A DNA stretch of 64,000 nt from positions 64,035,843 through 64,099,842 of the forward strand of contig CM050448.1 in assembly GCA_027563935.2 (NCBI GenBank), in the 5' to 3' direction. A program made the translations under genes and the position numbers. Under the pieces are notes generated by a model. That model ran no database searches. It had not been told where the DNA came from and saw only the letters and a list, made by a program, of their open reading frames with translations. Of this stretch, positions 33,486 through 45,708 are shown piece after piece. The first letter of the stretch is position 1, and every line of letters begins with the position of its first letter. This DNA is from Costus lasius (lineage: Eukaryota; Streptophyta; Magnoliopsida; Zingiberales; Costaceae).

Positions 33486-34466
33486 TGTTGGGGTATGCCC
33501 TTAAGACTAATGTTTGAGGCCTTGGGATTATATCAGTATCATGTATAAACTCTATGTTTATAAAGGCAATGGTTGTTATTCAGGTTGTTACATTATCTAC
33601 TGTAATATGTATACTTCTGAATAATGTCTCAATGCTGTTCAGCTTGGCTGACATGCAGTATTGTCCTTAGTCGAGATATCTTGGTGAACATGAGACAGCC
33701 TTGATATGATTGAGACTAATATGTGTTCTAATCTTATAGGATGCTTCGAGCATGGAATAAGATGTAGACTCATGGGTACATTGGATGTACTGGACAGACC
33801 CTACTTAGGATATTCAATTGCTTGTCACAATGTGAATAATCCTTATATGCAAACAAGTGGCATATTTCCTCTGACTTGAGATCACTTGTGTTTCTAAATG
33901 ATGATTGGCATTGTTTTGAGGTAGTTCAATATCATTTGAAACATAATGGTTATAGACTATCTTGGATAATGAGCATGAGTCATGTTAGGGCACTAGTGAT
34001 AGATATAGGATTGCCGTCTCCTTGTTTGGAGTGTGATGTTCTGAAGGGGCCCCCTGGATGAGATGGTTGAGAAAGTGTATGACCATACCCAGGTGACTAT
34101 GTTCATCTGATCTAACCACTCTCATCATATTGGAATTACAGGCTTGACACGCTTGTCCAATAAGAACATCCAGTGGCAAAGGAAACACATATGTCAAGTG
34201 ACTTGGGTTCACACTTGTGCTGTGGTTTGGGTGTAGTCTTGGAAGACTCTTTCCTTTATATCGGGAGACAGTGATGTGTTGCTAGATACCCCTCACTGAT
34301 CGTGATAACGTAAGTTATCGTTACCGACATTTAAAGGAAACCCTTAGGGTCGCACAATTTGATGATATGGCTTACTTGAGTCAGATAGTGTGGACTGAAT
34401 TGTTTTGGTTCAGTTTAATGGGATTTAAACTCTGATTGTAAGTGAGATCTGGTCTGATCATGTTTG
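33486..34466 (+). repeat. 3' LTR of copia B, left part
   Basis: First 981 bases of the 3' LTR, interrupted by element C after the target GTTTG (34462-34466). Confidence 0.95.
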
Positions 34467-36142
34467 TGAAAGTCCCCACAAGGGGGTGAAACCCTAAAGC
34501 ATTGGCGCATATGGAAGATGCAAGCAGCGGAAAGGGGGTTTCTAGATCTTGCATGCTATATGATTAACAAAAGGAACCCGATTGCATATAGAGAAGGATC
34601 ATACCATAGCCATTTCTAGATGGCGCCTTGGAAGCAAAGATCGATCTGGATCTTCTCCAGAGGTGACGCACACAATTGATGTCGCCTACTCCTCCTTGCG
34701 ATCCTTGTGCTAGCAAGGTCCAAAGATGTCTTGGTCGAGTGAAAGGGAAGAAGAACTTCTTGGCTTGGCGATTTTTCCCTATCGTCTCTTCCTCTCCTCC
34801 ACGCGAGAATGCCCCAAGAGCCAAAGACAAGTTGGCGAAAAAGCGTGAAGGCGTGAAGAGGGAGGACGTGAAAACGTGGTCACGTTGAGAAGTGCTATCC
34901 AAAAATAGCATATAACTTCTCCACATGCGATCTTGGGTTTACCCCAATCGCAAACTCCACTTCACCCTTGAACCATGCGCTCATTCATGAGCCGGTTCAC
35001 TTGAATTTGGTTCAATAACCAAATAAACCAAGCCATAAGTCCAGATCACATTAAAACCCTAAGGTATTTGATCTGACCGTTCATCTCCTGATGCTCCTGA
35101 TCTCACCGATCCAGCATCGATTCTCTCAATCGAAGCTTACCGATCTTAAGCCCTAATCAATCAAACATGATCAGACCAGATCTCACTTACAATTAGAGAT
35201 TAAATCCCTTTAAACTGAACCTGAACAATTCAGTCCACACGATCTGACTCAAGTAAGCCATATCATCAAATTGTGCGACCCTGAGGGTTTCCTTTAAATA
35301 TCGGTAACGATAACTCACGTCATCACGATCAGTGAGGGGTATCTAGCAACACATCACTGTCTCCCGATATAAAGAAAAGAGTCTTCCAAGACTACACCCA
35401 AAAACAGCACAAGTGTGAATCAACTCACTAGGCATGCATACTTCCTTTGCCACTGGATGTTCTTATTGGACAAGCGTGTCAAGCTTGTAGCTCCAATATG
35501 ATGAGCAAGATTAGATCAGATGAACACTGTCACCTGGGTATGGCCATACACTTTCTCAATCATATCATCCAGGGGGCCCCTTTAGAACATCACACTCCTT
35601 AAACAAGGAGACGGCAATCCTATGTCTATCACTAGTGCCCTAACATGACTCAAGCTCATTATCCAAGATAGTCTATAATCATTATTTCTCAAATGATATT
35701 GAACTACCTCAAAACAATGACAATCATCATTTAGAAAACACAAGTGATCTCAAGTTAGAGGAAATGTGCCACTTGTTGCACTCAAGGATTATTCACATTG
35801 TGACAAGCAACTGAATATCCTAGTAGGGTCTGTCCAGTACATCCAATGTACCCATGAGTCTACATCTTATTCCATGCTCGAAGCATCCTATAAGATTAGA
35901 ACACACATTAGTCTTAACCATATCAAGGCTGTCTCATGTTCACCAAGACACATCGACTAAGGACATAATAGCATGTCAGCCCAGCTGAACAGCTTTGAGA
36001 CATTATTCAGAAGTATACTTATTGCAGCAGACAAGGTAACAAACTGAATAATAACCATGCCTTTATAAACACAAGAGTTTATTACATGATACTGTTACAA
36101 TCCCAAGGCCTCAAACATTAGGCTTAAGGGCATACCCCAACA
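34467..36142 (-). repeat. 3' LTR of copia C
   Basis: Starts TGAAAGTCCCC and ends CATACCCCAACA on the + strand. It is followed by the polypurine tract complement ATCTCCCACTT at 36143-36153. Confidence 0.95.
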
Positions 36143-36153
36143 ATCTCCCACTT
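36143..36153 (-). other. Polypurine tract of copia C
   Basis: Reverse complement of AAGTGGGAGAT, adjacent to the 3' LTR. Confidence 0.85.
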
Positions 36154-36216
36154 GCACTTAATCTAATGGTTGAGAAATCTCAAACCCATATTATTACAGT
36201 GCTTCTCATGCTTCTG

Positions 36217-39200
36217 CTACGCCAGAGGCTTTGTAAGCGGGTCTGCTAGATTGTCATCTGTATGAACCTTGCAGACTTTGATCTCGCCACGATCTATGAT
36301 CTCCCTGATCAAGTGAAACCGTCTCTGTATGTGCTTGGACTTCTGGTGTGACCGTGGTTCCTTTGCTTGTGCGATTGCTCTAGTGTTATCACAGAAGATA
36401 ACCAAAGGATCTGCACTGGAAGGAACAACACCAAGTTCTCTCACGAACTTACGAATCCACACTGTCTCCTTGGATGCTTCCGAGGCTGCAACATACTCGG
36501 CTTCTGTTGTGGAATCAGCAACAGTTGACTGTTTGAAACTTTTCCACACCACTGCTCCTCCATTCAAGCTAAAAACATAGCCTGATTGCGATCGGAAATC
36601 ATCCTGGTCCGACTGGAACGAAGCGTCAGTATATCCTTCAATACTGAGTTCTTCCTGACCACCATATATCAAGAACATATCTTTGGTCCTCCGCAGATAT
36701 TTTAAAATGTTCTTGACTGCAATCCAGTGCGCCACACCTGGATTACTTTGGAACCGACTGGTCACGCTTAACCCGTAAGCGACGTCTGGGCGAGTACACA
36801 ACATCGCATACATTATGGACCCAATAGCCGAAGCATAAGGCGTATTGTCCATTTCATCTTTCTCAGTCTGTGTTTGTGGACACTGACTCTTCGAAAGATT
36901 CAGACCATGTCTGACTGGAAGATATCCTCTTTTAGAATTCTCTAAATGAAATCTCTCCAGGACTTTATCGATGTAAGTACTCTGGCACAGCCCGAGAAGC
37001 CTCTTAGATCTATCCCTGTAGATCTTCACACCTAATACATAGGCTGCTTCTCCTAGATCTTTCATCTGGAAACATTTCCTTAGCCATGCCTTAACCGCAT
37101 GCATTTCAGGAATGTCATTTCCAATGATCAAGATATCATCGACGTAGAGGACTAAGAAAGTAATCACGCTCCCACTAAACCTCTTATATACACACGGGTC
37201 ATCCTCGTTCTTGATGAAACCAAATTTACTGACTGATTCATCAAAACGAATATTCCAGCTTCTCGATGCTTGTTTCAGTCCATAAATGGACTTCTTTAAC
37301 TTGCATATCTTATGACGATCTGATGGATTAGTGAAACCTTCTGGTTGTGTCATATACACATCCTCATCCAGATTTCCATTAAGAAAAGCTGTTTTCACAT
37401 CCATCTGCCAGATCTCATAATCATAATATGCAGCTATCGCGAAAAGAATCCGAATAGACTTAAACATAGCTACAGGTGAGAAAGTTTCATCATAATCTAT
37501 CCCGTAGATTTGTTTGAAACCTTTCGCAACTAGCCTGCCTTTATAGGTAACCACGTTACCATCCATGTCAATCTTCTTCTTGAAGATCCATTTACAGCCT
37601 ATAGGGATAACTCCCGGAGGCGGATCAACCAAATCCCAGACTTGGTTATCTGACATGGAGTCCATCTCGGCGCGCATAGCTTCAAGCCATCTCGCTGACT
37701 CCGGTCCACTGACCGCATCCGCATAAGAGAGGGGCTCATCATTATCAATGATGTAGACTCCGTCATAGCGCTCAGGCTGTCGACGGATCCTTCCCGATCT
37801 TCGCGGTTCCCGTGATATCTGAGCCTCAGGTTGATCAGAAACCCGTTCTACCGGCTCAGGCTCATCCAACTCTGCTTGCGCACTTTGTCCTTCTTTTGGA
37901 TTCTCATCCAGCTTTATTTCTCTCCCACTGGCCTCTTGCAGAAGAAATTCCTTCTCAAGAAATATGGCCGTCCGAGCAACAAAAACCTTGTTCTCTTTGG
38001 GATCGTAGAAATAATAACCCTTAGTTTCCTTAGGGTAACCGACAAAGATGCATTTGTCAGATCTGCTCTCTAGTTTCCCAAAGGCGAGCTTTTTGACATA
38101 AGCCTCGCAGCCCCAGATCCTGATAAATGACAAGCTCGGCTGTTTCCCATACCATAACTCATACGGCGTCTTTGAAACGGCCTTGGATGGCACTCGGTTT
38201 AGTACCTTTGCAGCTGTTTCCAGTGCAAACCCCCAAAAGGAATATGGAAGAGTAGCCTGACTCATCATAGAACGAACCATATCTAGTAACGTTCTATTTC
38301 TCCTTTCGGACACACCATTCCATTGCGGTGTTCCTGGCGGAGTGAGCTGTGAGATAATCCCACACTCCTTCAGATAGTCAGTAAACACATGACTCAAGTA
38401 TTCTCCACCTCGATCAGAACGAAGTGCCTTGATATTTCGGCCTAGCTGATTTTGTACTTCATTCTTGAACTCTTTGAACTTGTCAAAAGATTCACTTTTA
38501 TGTCTCATCAGATAGACATACCCATACCTACTGAAATCATCAGTAAAGGTAATGAAGTACTGATAGCCACCTCTGGCATGTTTACTAAAGGGCCCACACA
38601 CATCACTGTGTATAAGGTCAAGTAAACCTGAAGCCCTTTGACCTTTGTGAGGAAAAGGTGACTTCGTCATTTTACCCATTAAACAAGCCTTGCATGTATC
38701 AATCTCCTCATAGGAGAATGATCCCAGCAGTCCATGATCATGCAACCGCTTAATGCGTTTCTCGTTAATATGGCCTAAACGACTATGCCATAGCAAGGTG
38801 CTGTCATCAGCATACTTGGCTTTCTTAATATCAATCTGCTGTATAGAACTTTCCATGTCCAACATGAATAACCCATTGTTAATTGAACCAGTGGCATAAA
38901 CAATATTATCAAAAGATAAAACACACTTTGAAATATTACATTCAAAGGAAAATCCCTTCCTGACAAGAGCAGGAATAGAGATAATATTTTTAGTAATACT
39001 GGGAACAAAGTAACAACTGTTTAGTTCTAATACAAGACCAGATGGTAAAGAAATGAAATAGTCTCCTACAGCAACAGCAGCAACCCGTGCCCCATTTCCA
39101 ACGCGTAGGTCCACCTCATGCTGTCCCACCTGCCTTCTTCTCTTGAGTTCCTGTACATTTGAACAAATGTGAACTCCACATGCAGTGTCCAACACCCATG

Positions 39201-40047
39201 AAATAGAAGAAGATGAAACCATGACTTCCGTCACGTATATACCTGAGCCAGAAGCGAAGCTTCCCCTCTTATCTCCTTGGAGCGCTTTACAGTCCTTTTT
39301 CCAGTGACCCAGCTGGCCACAGTAGAAACACCTGTATTCCTTGGACCGCTTAACCTTCTGCTTCAGAACCTTGCTATAATTCTTGATAGGGGCCTTGCCC
39401 TTCTTCCCCTTCTTCTTGTTCCTCGAAGGAACCATCAAGACAGAGGTCGAAGGCTTTCCCTTCAGAGTTTCCTCAGTAGTCAAGAGCATATTCAGCAGCT
39501 CTGCCGGAGTACAGTCGATTTTGTTCATATTAAAGTTAATAATGAACGCATCGAAAGAGGGCGGGAGAGACTGCAGAATGATGTCTACAGCAAGCTCCTG
39601 GTTGATGGTATGCCCCAGTTTCTCTAGAGCCTCCTTGTGCCCAATCATCTTGAGCACGTGAGCTCCCACTGGGCTCCCTTCAGCCAGTTTGCTCTGAAAG
39701 AATAGCTTTATCAGATTATAGCGTTCTGTCCTCGCCTGTGCAGCATACAGCATCTTGAGGTTTGCTATCATGTCTATAGCAGACATATCCTCATGCTGAC
39801 GCTGCAGCGGTGGCGTCATAGACGCTAGCATCAGGCAAGCGACATCAATGCTATCACTGACGTGCTTTTCATAGGCTTCCCGAACCGCCCTTGCGGCGTT
39901 CGGAGCGGGCTGAGGCGGTATCGCCGTCTCGAGGACATACAGTTTCCTCTCAGCCTTAAGAACAATCTTAAGGTGTCCGAACCAGTCTGAGAAGTTCGGC
40001 CCAGCAAACTTCTCCCTTTCCAGTAGGGATCGCACATTGAAGCTCAT
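36217..40047 (-). CDS. gag-pol: Copia C gag-pol polyprotein, shortened at the C end
   Basis: 1276-codon frame from the ATG at 40047. Order: Gag (1 to about 235) with a zinc knuckle C-F-Y-C-G-Q-L-G-H-W-K-K-D-C at about 240-253; protease with D-T-A-C near 287 (many copia proteases have D-T/S-G); integrase with HHCC near 421-455 and DD35E near 482, 545 and 581; reverse transcriptase with YVDD at 968-971; and RNase H. A CAG-to-TAG change at 36217-36219 removes the last 18 codons of RNase H, which would otherwise end at 36163-36165. A Gly-to-Arg change is seen in the RNase H stretch DNTRAIAQ. It is probably close to functional, but both changes may harm RNase H. Confidence 0.93.
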   Translation of the reverse strand: MSFNVRSLLEREKFAGPNFSDWFGHLKIVLKAERKLYVLETAIPPQPAPNAARAVREAYEKHVSDSIDVACLMLASMTPPLQRQHEDMSAIDMIANLKMLYAAQARTERYNLIKLFFQSKLAEGSPVGAHVLKMIGHKEALEKLGHTINQELAVDIILQSLPPSFDAFIINFNMNKIDCTPAELLNMLLTTEETLKGKPSTSVLMVPSRNKKKGKKGKAPIKNYSKVLKQKVKRSKEYRCFYCGQLGHWKKDCKALQGDKRGSFASGSGIYVTEVMVSSSSISWVLDTACGVHICSNVQELKRRRQVGQHEVDLRVGNGARVAAVAVGDYFISLPSGLVLELNSCYFVPSITKNIISIPALVRKGFSFECNISKCVLSFDNIVYATGSINNGLFMLDMESSIQQIDIKKAKYADDSTLLWHSRLGHINEKRIKRLHDHGLLGSFSYEEIDTCKACLMGKMTKSPFPHKGQRASGLLDLIHSDVCGPFSKHARGGYQYFITFTDDFSRYGYVYLMRHKSESFDKFKEFKNEVQNQLGRNIKALRSDRGGEYLSHVFTDYLKECGIISQLTPPGTPQWNGVSERRNRTLLDMVRSMMSQATLPYSFWGFALETAAKVLNRVPSKAVSKTPYELWYGKQPSLSFIRIWGCEAYVKKLAFGKLESRSDKCIFVGYPKETKGYYFYDPKENKVFVARTAIFLEKEFLLQEASGREIKLDENPKEGQSAQAELDEPEPVERVSDQPEAQISREPRRSGRIRRQPERYDGVYIIDNDEPLSYADAVSGPESARWLEAMRAEMDSMSDNQVWDLVDPPPGVIPIGCKWIFKKKIDMDGNVVTYKGRLVAKGFKQIYGIDYDETFSPVAMFKSIRILFAIAAYYDYEIWQMDVKTAFLNGNLDEDVYMTQPEGFTNPSDRHKICKLKKSIYGLKQASRSWNIRFDESVSKFGFIKNEDDPCVYKRFSGSVITFLVLYVDDILIIGNDIPEMHAVKAWLRKCFQMKDLGEAAYVLGVKIYRDRSKRLLGLCQSTYIDKVLERFHLENSKRGYLPVRHGLNLSKSQCPQTQTEKDEMDNTPYASAIGSIMYAMLCTRPDVAYGLSVTSRFQSNPGVAHWIAVKNILKYLRRTKDMFLIYGGQEELSIEGYTDASFQSDQDDFRSQSGYVFSLNGGAVVWKSFKQSTVADSTTEAEYVAASEASKETVWIRKFVRELGVVPSSADPLVIFCDNTRAIAQAKEPRSHQKSKHIQRRFHLIREIIDRGEIKVCKVHTDDNLADPLTKPLA

Positions 40048-41892
40048 GGTGTTCGTTGCTGCAGGTATCTACAACAATGCAAGAACAGCAAGGTCAGTAT
40101 CAATGTTAAGAATCAATCAGGACTTAAGAAAGATTCTTTTTCTCACTATTTTATCTGGCTGAAAAATCCAGCAAAACAGCCCGAAAGAGTAGAACTCTTT
40201 TAGTGAGATGGGATCCAGATTTCATACTTGGTCTCCGCGTCCCGCTCAGGCGAGATAAGATGCACAGAGAGTACAAGGACTAATCTCTGGTAGGCAGTCC
40301 CTGCCAATCGCCAACCCGTGCGATTCCCCTTCATCTGGGCAATCCAGCAGACTGTGCCAACTGAGTTGGTACAACACAATCTCTGACCCCACAGATGGCT
40401 ACCTCCATGCGCTACCATATGCGCCACATATGTAGGCTACACGGTCAAGCTGACCCGACCTACTCCCTGGACCACCACGTGCTATGCTGAGCAACGAGAA
40501 GCGATAAATCCCTTCTCTGTAACACGTAGGTGTAATCCCGCACCGTCTGAAGATAGATGGACGTGCCCACTGAGTGGGTACAACACGGCTCCAACGATAA
40601 TCAGAACAGTGAGGTTTCGCGTCAGAAGGCATACGAGCTTGATATTTTAGCGTTGGATTTTAACGGTCTTTTATCTTCTTCACTATCATTCAATTCCTAT
40701 GGTGATAGCAGAAGATAAATAAATCATGCTGTTCTACTTATTTAAACAATAAAAGAAAGCATGGATCTTATGTGGTAAAAGCCCATAGCCCTAGTAAGAC
40801 CTTAATTAACTTAAGTCTTCACTTGCTTTTCTTCATGGGTCTTTTGCTGCTCATCTGGCCCAAACCAAGGCCCAAGCGACAATTGCAGCTCAGGTGCGCC
40901 CACCAGGGAAAATGCGCCTGGTCCCAGAGTCGAACCCTGGACCTCCCACCTGGTCTAGCCACTGCTGCATGCGCCTCTGCCATGTGTGCTCTGTGCTCTT
41001 GTCTGATTAATTTACAAATTAATCTATCTAGACAAGATTGACACGCAGGTCAATTACATTTTTATAAATTAAATAAATGTGATGCGCAGATCACAATTAA
41101 AAATTAATTTACAAAATTAAAGTCCAGGCACGCAGGCCCCAGCACAGCACACAATTAACATGGGCAGCCCACATAAGAATAAATAAACAAACATAGGCAT
41201 CAATCAACATGTGATCCAATCAAGAAAATTAAATTTTTTGAAAAACCCCATAGGCATCAATTTTAATTTCCTTATTTGCCCTACATCCTTACAACGGTCC
41301 ATTACTAGGGATCCACTCATCCAACCTAGTCAGATCCACTGCCCTTGCATGCACCAAGTCCTAACTGACTTGAGTCGACCAAAAGGTCAACCATGCATGC
41401 GCCAGGGCTGAACAACCACAATGAGGTCTGGCAAACGGGTGTGACCCCGGGCCTAACTCATGTGCGTTCATAGGTTGTCTCAATCAGACATCGCTACACG
41501 CCTGTCTGCAGTCGACCTATAGCCACCAGGTGCTTGCGCACAGGTGCTATCTGGTCAACCCATCAAGGCTGTCAGATGGTCTGATCAGACTGTCTGGATC
41601 TAACCTAGGGGATGACTTCAACCCTAGTAACCCGTCTAAGGGTTTACAGTAAGGCCTTAGATCTAGTGTGAGTCGCGCAAGTATTTAAGTTTTTAAGAAA
41701 ACCAACAACATACAAGCGCCAACCGAAGGTAACCTCATACATGCGCCATAAACAAAATACAAGTTTCGCCTATGATAACTTAACATGTATTTTCGCATGT
41801 AATGTATTTTCGCATGTAATACAGATCTAAGCATTGTTCGCAAACAAGGATCACAAAATGGCTTGCAATCATAAAACATGCATGAAACCTAG
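40048..41892 (-). other. Untranslated leader of copia C
   Basis: About 1.85 kb, the longest leader copy in the window. It has the T-arm-like hairpin (40923-40940), the candidate intron and short upstream frames, all on the minus strand. Confidence 0.8.
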
Positions 41893-41904
41893 GCTCTGAT
41901 ACCA
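41893..41904 (-). other. Primer-binding site of copia C
   Basis: GCTCTGATACCA, the reverse complement of the initiator tRNA-Met site, two bases from the 5' LTR. Confidence 0.95.
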
Positions 41905-41906
41905 AT

Positions 41907-43582
41907 TGAAAGTCCCCACAAGGGGGTGAAACCCTAAAGCATTGGCGCATATGGAAGATGCAAGCAGCGGAAAGGGGGTTTCTAGATCTTGCATGCTATA
42001 TGATTAACAAAAGGAACCCGATTGCATATAGAGAAGGATCATACCATAGCCATTTCTAGATGGCGCCTTGGAAGCAAAGATCGATCTGGATCTTCTCCAG
42101 AGGTGACGCACACAATTGATGTCGCCTACTCCTCCTTGCGATCCTTGTGCTAGCAAGGTCCAAAGATGTCTTGGTCGAGTGAAAGGGAAGAAGAACTTCT
42201 TGGCTTGGCGATTTTTCCCTATCGTCTCTTCCTCTCCTCCATGCGAGAATGCCCCAAGAGCCAAAGACAAGTTGGCGAAAAAGCGTGAAGGCGTGAAGAG
42301 GGAGGACGTGAAAACGTGGTCACGTTGAGAAGTGCTATCCAAAAATAGCATATAACTTCTCCACATGCGATCTTGGGTTTACCCCAATCGCAAACTCCAC
42401 TTCACCCTTGAACCATGCGCTCATTCATGAGCCGGTTCACTTGAATTTGGTTCAATAACCAAATAAACCAAGCCATAAGTCCAGATCACATTAAAACCCT
42501 AAGGTATTTGATTTGACCGTTCATCTCCTGATGCTCCTGATCTCACCGATCCAGCATCCATTCTCTCAATCGAAGCTTACCGATCTTAAGCCCTAATCAA
42601 TCAAATATGATCAGAACAGATCTCACTTACAATCAGAGATTAAATCCCTTTAAACTGAACCTGAACAATTCAGTCCACACGATCTGACTCAAGTAAGCCA
42701 TATCATCAAATTGTGCGACCCTGAGGGTTTCCTTTAAATGTCGGTAACGATAACTCACGTCATCACGATCAGTGAGGGGTATCTAGCAACACATCACTGT
42801 CTCCCGATATAAAGAAAAGAGTCTTCCAAGACTACACCCAAAAACAGCACAAGTGTGAATCAACTCACTAGGCATGCATACTTCCTTTGCCACTGGATGT
42901 TCTTATTGGACAAGTGTGTCAAGGTTGTAGCTCCAATATGATGAGCAAGATTAGATCAGATGAACACTGTCACCTGGGTATGGCCATACACTTTCTCAAT
43001 CATCTCATCCAGGGGGCCCCTTTAGAACATCACACTCCTTAAACAAGGAGACGGCAATCCTATGTCTATCACTAGTGCCCTAACATGACTCAAGCTCATT
43101 ATCCAAGATAGTCTATAATCATTATTTCTCAAATGATATTGAACTACCTCAAAACAATGACAATCATCATTTAGAAAACACAAGTGATCTCAAGTCAGAG
43201 GAAATGTGCCACTTGTTGCACTCAAGGATTATTCACATTGTGACAAGCAACTGAATATCCTAGTAGGGTCTGTCCAGTACATCCAATGTACCCATGAGTC
43301 TACATCTTATTCCATGCTCGAAGCATCCTATAAGATTAGAACACACATTAGTCTTAACCATATCAAGGCTGTCTCATGTTCACCAAGACACATCGACTAA
43401 GGACATAATAGCATGTCAGCCCAGCTGAACAGCTTTGAGACATTATTCAGAAGTATACTTATTGCAGCAGACAAGGTAACAAACTGAATAATAACCATGC
43501 CTTTATAAACACAAGAGTTTATTACATGATACTGTTACAATCCCAAGGCCTCAAACATTAGGCTTAAGGGCATACCCCAACA
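41907..43582 (-). repeat. 5' LTR of copia C
   Basis: 1676 bases, equal in length to the other LTR of C. Ends CCCCAACA, followed by target copy GTTTG at 43583-43587. Confidence 0.95.
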
Positions 43583-43587
43583 GTTTG

Positions 43588-44290
43588 ATTGATCAGAGCT
43601 TGAGATTGGTAAGCTTCGATCGAGAGAATTGATGCTAGATCGATGAGATCAAGAGCATCAAGAGATGAATGGTTAGATCTTAAGCCTTATGGTTTAATTT
43701 GATCTAGACCAATGCTTGGTTTAATTTGGTCTTTGAACCAAATGTAATTGAACCGGCTTATCAAGTGAGCGCATGGTTCAAGTCAAGGGAGAAAGTTGCG
43801 ATTGGGGTAAACGCATCTTGCGTTGAAGTAGTGGCTTGCTATTTTTGGAAATTGGTTTTCCAAAATGGGGAACGCCTCCACGTTCGAAGTGGTCACGCCC
43901 TATTCTCGCCTCTACACCTCTTGTCGCCTCTCTTCTCTCGTGTGGTGAGTTTTGACGCCAAGGAGAGGACTTGACAAAGCCAAGAGATCATCTCATCTTC
44001 CCTTCAAGCGATCAGGAGACTTGGAGATCCTTGCTAGCACAAGGAACGACAAGGAGTAGGCGATCAATCATCTTGTGTGCGCACGCTTTGGAGGAGAGCT
44101 ACTTCGTTCTCTGCTTCCAAGTCGCCATCCAAGCAATGGCTATGGTATGATCCCTTCTCGATCTATACATGTTATTAAGTTGATCATATATTCATGCATG
44201 CGATTTTAGAAACCCTAGCTTCCGCTCAATGCAAAACCTCTGATATGCGCCTATTAGGGTTTCGCCCCCCCCCCCTTTAGGGAACTTTCA
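43588..44290 (+). repeat. 3' LTR of copia B, right part
   Basis: Resumes the B LTR after the second copy of GTTTG and ends ACTTTCA, followed by target copy GAGAC at 44291-44295. A C run near 44265-44275 is longer than in the 5' LTR. Confidence 0.95.
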
Positions 44291-44295
44291 GAGAC

Positions 44296-45378
44296 ACCAA
44301 AAGCCCTAATTTTCATCCTTTGACATAGGAGAATTCGAGTTTGACGTCACCGACCTAGATTTCATTGCCGGGAAGCGTACAACGCATCTCCGGCCGTGAG
44401 AACATACCCCAGAAGTTTCAACGCGAAAGGATCTCGATTAGAGGAGAAATCGACGAAGAACCTAGTGCCAGCACTGTTCATACCTTATTACGGCTGTAAT
44501 TTTGATTACAGCCGTGTGGTTATTCATTCTTCCCCTTTCTTTTTGATTGATCGCTAGAAACTATGGTTTATTGTAATCTTTTCTCCATGCTAGCTTAAAC
44601 CTTTTGTGGGACATGGGGGAGTAATTCCCTTTAATTTCTTAATTACTAGATAAACTTTTCATTACTTCGTCATGTATAATTTTAGCATGATAATTCTACT
44701 TTTGTGATGATTGCTCTTTGATTCTCCATAGAAACATGTTATTAATCATGTTTTTAATCATGTTATTAATGATTGCTCTTTGAACGTTAGGAACTTACTG
44801 TAAGAAATTAGGTTAGTTCTTGTTTCTTGATTTTAGAAGAATAATTGCCATGTTTAATAATATGAATCTAGGATTGAGTCAACTAATTAAATGTTGAGAT
44901 CTTGTGCGTAAGTAAGGATCAGAACGTTGGAGAACCATAAGTAGAACTTGTGTTGAGACTCGGATGCACGAAAGTGATCCTTGAGATTCCACTCGAGATG
45001 ATCCAGTTAGAATTCGGATGCACGAAAGTGATCCTTGAGTTCTTTGATGGATGGTTCACTTATTTTTAGCATGGGATAGATCTTGCGCGAAAGCGAGGAT
45101 CGGTCTCTGCATGATTGTCTGCACAAAAGTGAGATAATCCTTTTATGAAGTAAATTGTATCTTTATCATGATAAAATTAAACTGACGAATTTATATTCAT
45201 ATCTAGTCATAGAAATCAAAGTGGATGAAACCCTAGTCCTAGTTTCTCTCTGGTATTTTTGTTAGCTTTCGATAATTCACTTGCATAGTTTCGATTGCCT
45301 AGATAGTGACAAACAAGGTCTCTGTGGGATCGATATTTTTTTATTACTTTGAGTATCTGTGCACTTGCGGACACAACA
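44296..45378 (+). mobile_element. Gypsy element H, 5' LTR right part
   Basis: Continuation of the H LTR after B. It contains five TGCACGAAAGTGA-like motifs (about 44900-45130) and ends TGCACTTGCGGACACAACA. Its wording matches solo LTR M closely. The element continues into a PBS region and gag. Confidence 0.85.
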
Positions 45379-45480
45379 GGTTTTTGGACATAACAAGTTT
45401 TTGGCGGCAATGCTAGAGATAAGTTTTTGTCTAGCTACTTGTTGGGATACAACAAGTTTTTAGTGCCGTTGCTGGGGACC
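45379..45480 (+). other. Duplicated LTR/PBS junction of gypsy H
   Basis: After the LTR end, CAA-(C/A)A-GGTTTTTGG-type junctions occur three times: at 45376, 45393 and 45452. Two are followed by PBS-like strings. The one at 45402-45419 matches the tRNA-Asp site poorly (about 11 of 18). The one at 45461-45478 matches well (15 of 18, the three differences being transitions), so it is taken as the working or ancestral PBS. Confidence 0.6.
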
Positions 45481-45577
45481 TTGGTTTTGTCAATATTGAA
45501 GATATTGAAAGTATTGCTAGACTAGATTTTATTTTCTGTTTATTTTCTCTGTTTCTATTCTTTTCTCTTGAAATCAT

Positions 45578-45708
45578 TTGATCTATCTACTTTGCATGTT
45601 TAGGAATCTTAGATCAGGACCTCTTGTACCTTTTGATCCTGAAATAAATAAAACTCTTAGACTGCGTAGGAAGTTGAGATTTGAAGAGAGTCAACGAGAG
45701 GAAGAAGC
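45578..45708 (+). pseudogene. Gypsy H gag, N-terminal piece (split by solo LTR I)
   Basis: Encodes a stretch with LRSGPLVPFDPEINKTLRLR and RKLRFEESQREEE, similar to the N-terminus of plant Athila/Tat gag proteins. The frame is cut at 45708 by solo LTR I and resumes in the same frame number at 47549. Confidence 0.6.

Larger units (their letters stand above)
34467..43582 (-). mobile_element. Ty1/copia retrotransposon C (nested in B)
   Basis: A 9.1-kb minus-strand element of family 1 with target duplication GTTTG (34462-34466 and 43583-43587). Both LTRs are 1676 bases, with about ten differences seen by eye, mostly transitions. PBS, leader, an almost intact gag-pol and polypurine tract are present. 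It lies inside the 3' LTR of B in the opposite orientation. Confidence 0.97.
26115..44290 (+). mobile_element. Ty1/copia retrotransposon B (carries nested element C)
   Basis: Family 1 element with target duplication GAGAC (26110-26114 and 44291-44295), 5' LTR, PBS, leader, gag-pol remnant, polypurine tract, and a 3' LTR split by element C at 34466/34467. Without C it is about 9.05 kb. The LTRs differ by about twenty changes by eye, including small indels and a longer C run near 44266, so B is clearly older than A, C and D. Being split by C fits that order. Confidence 0.96.
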
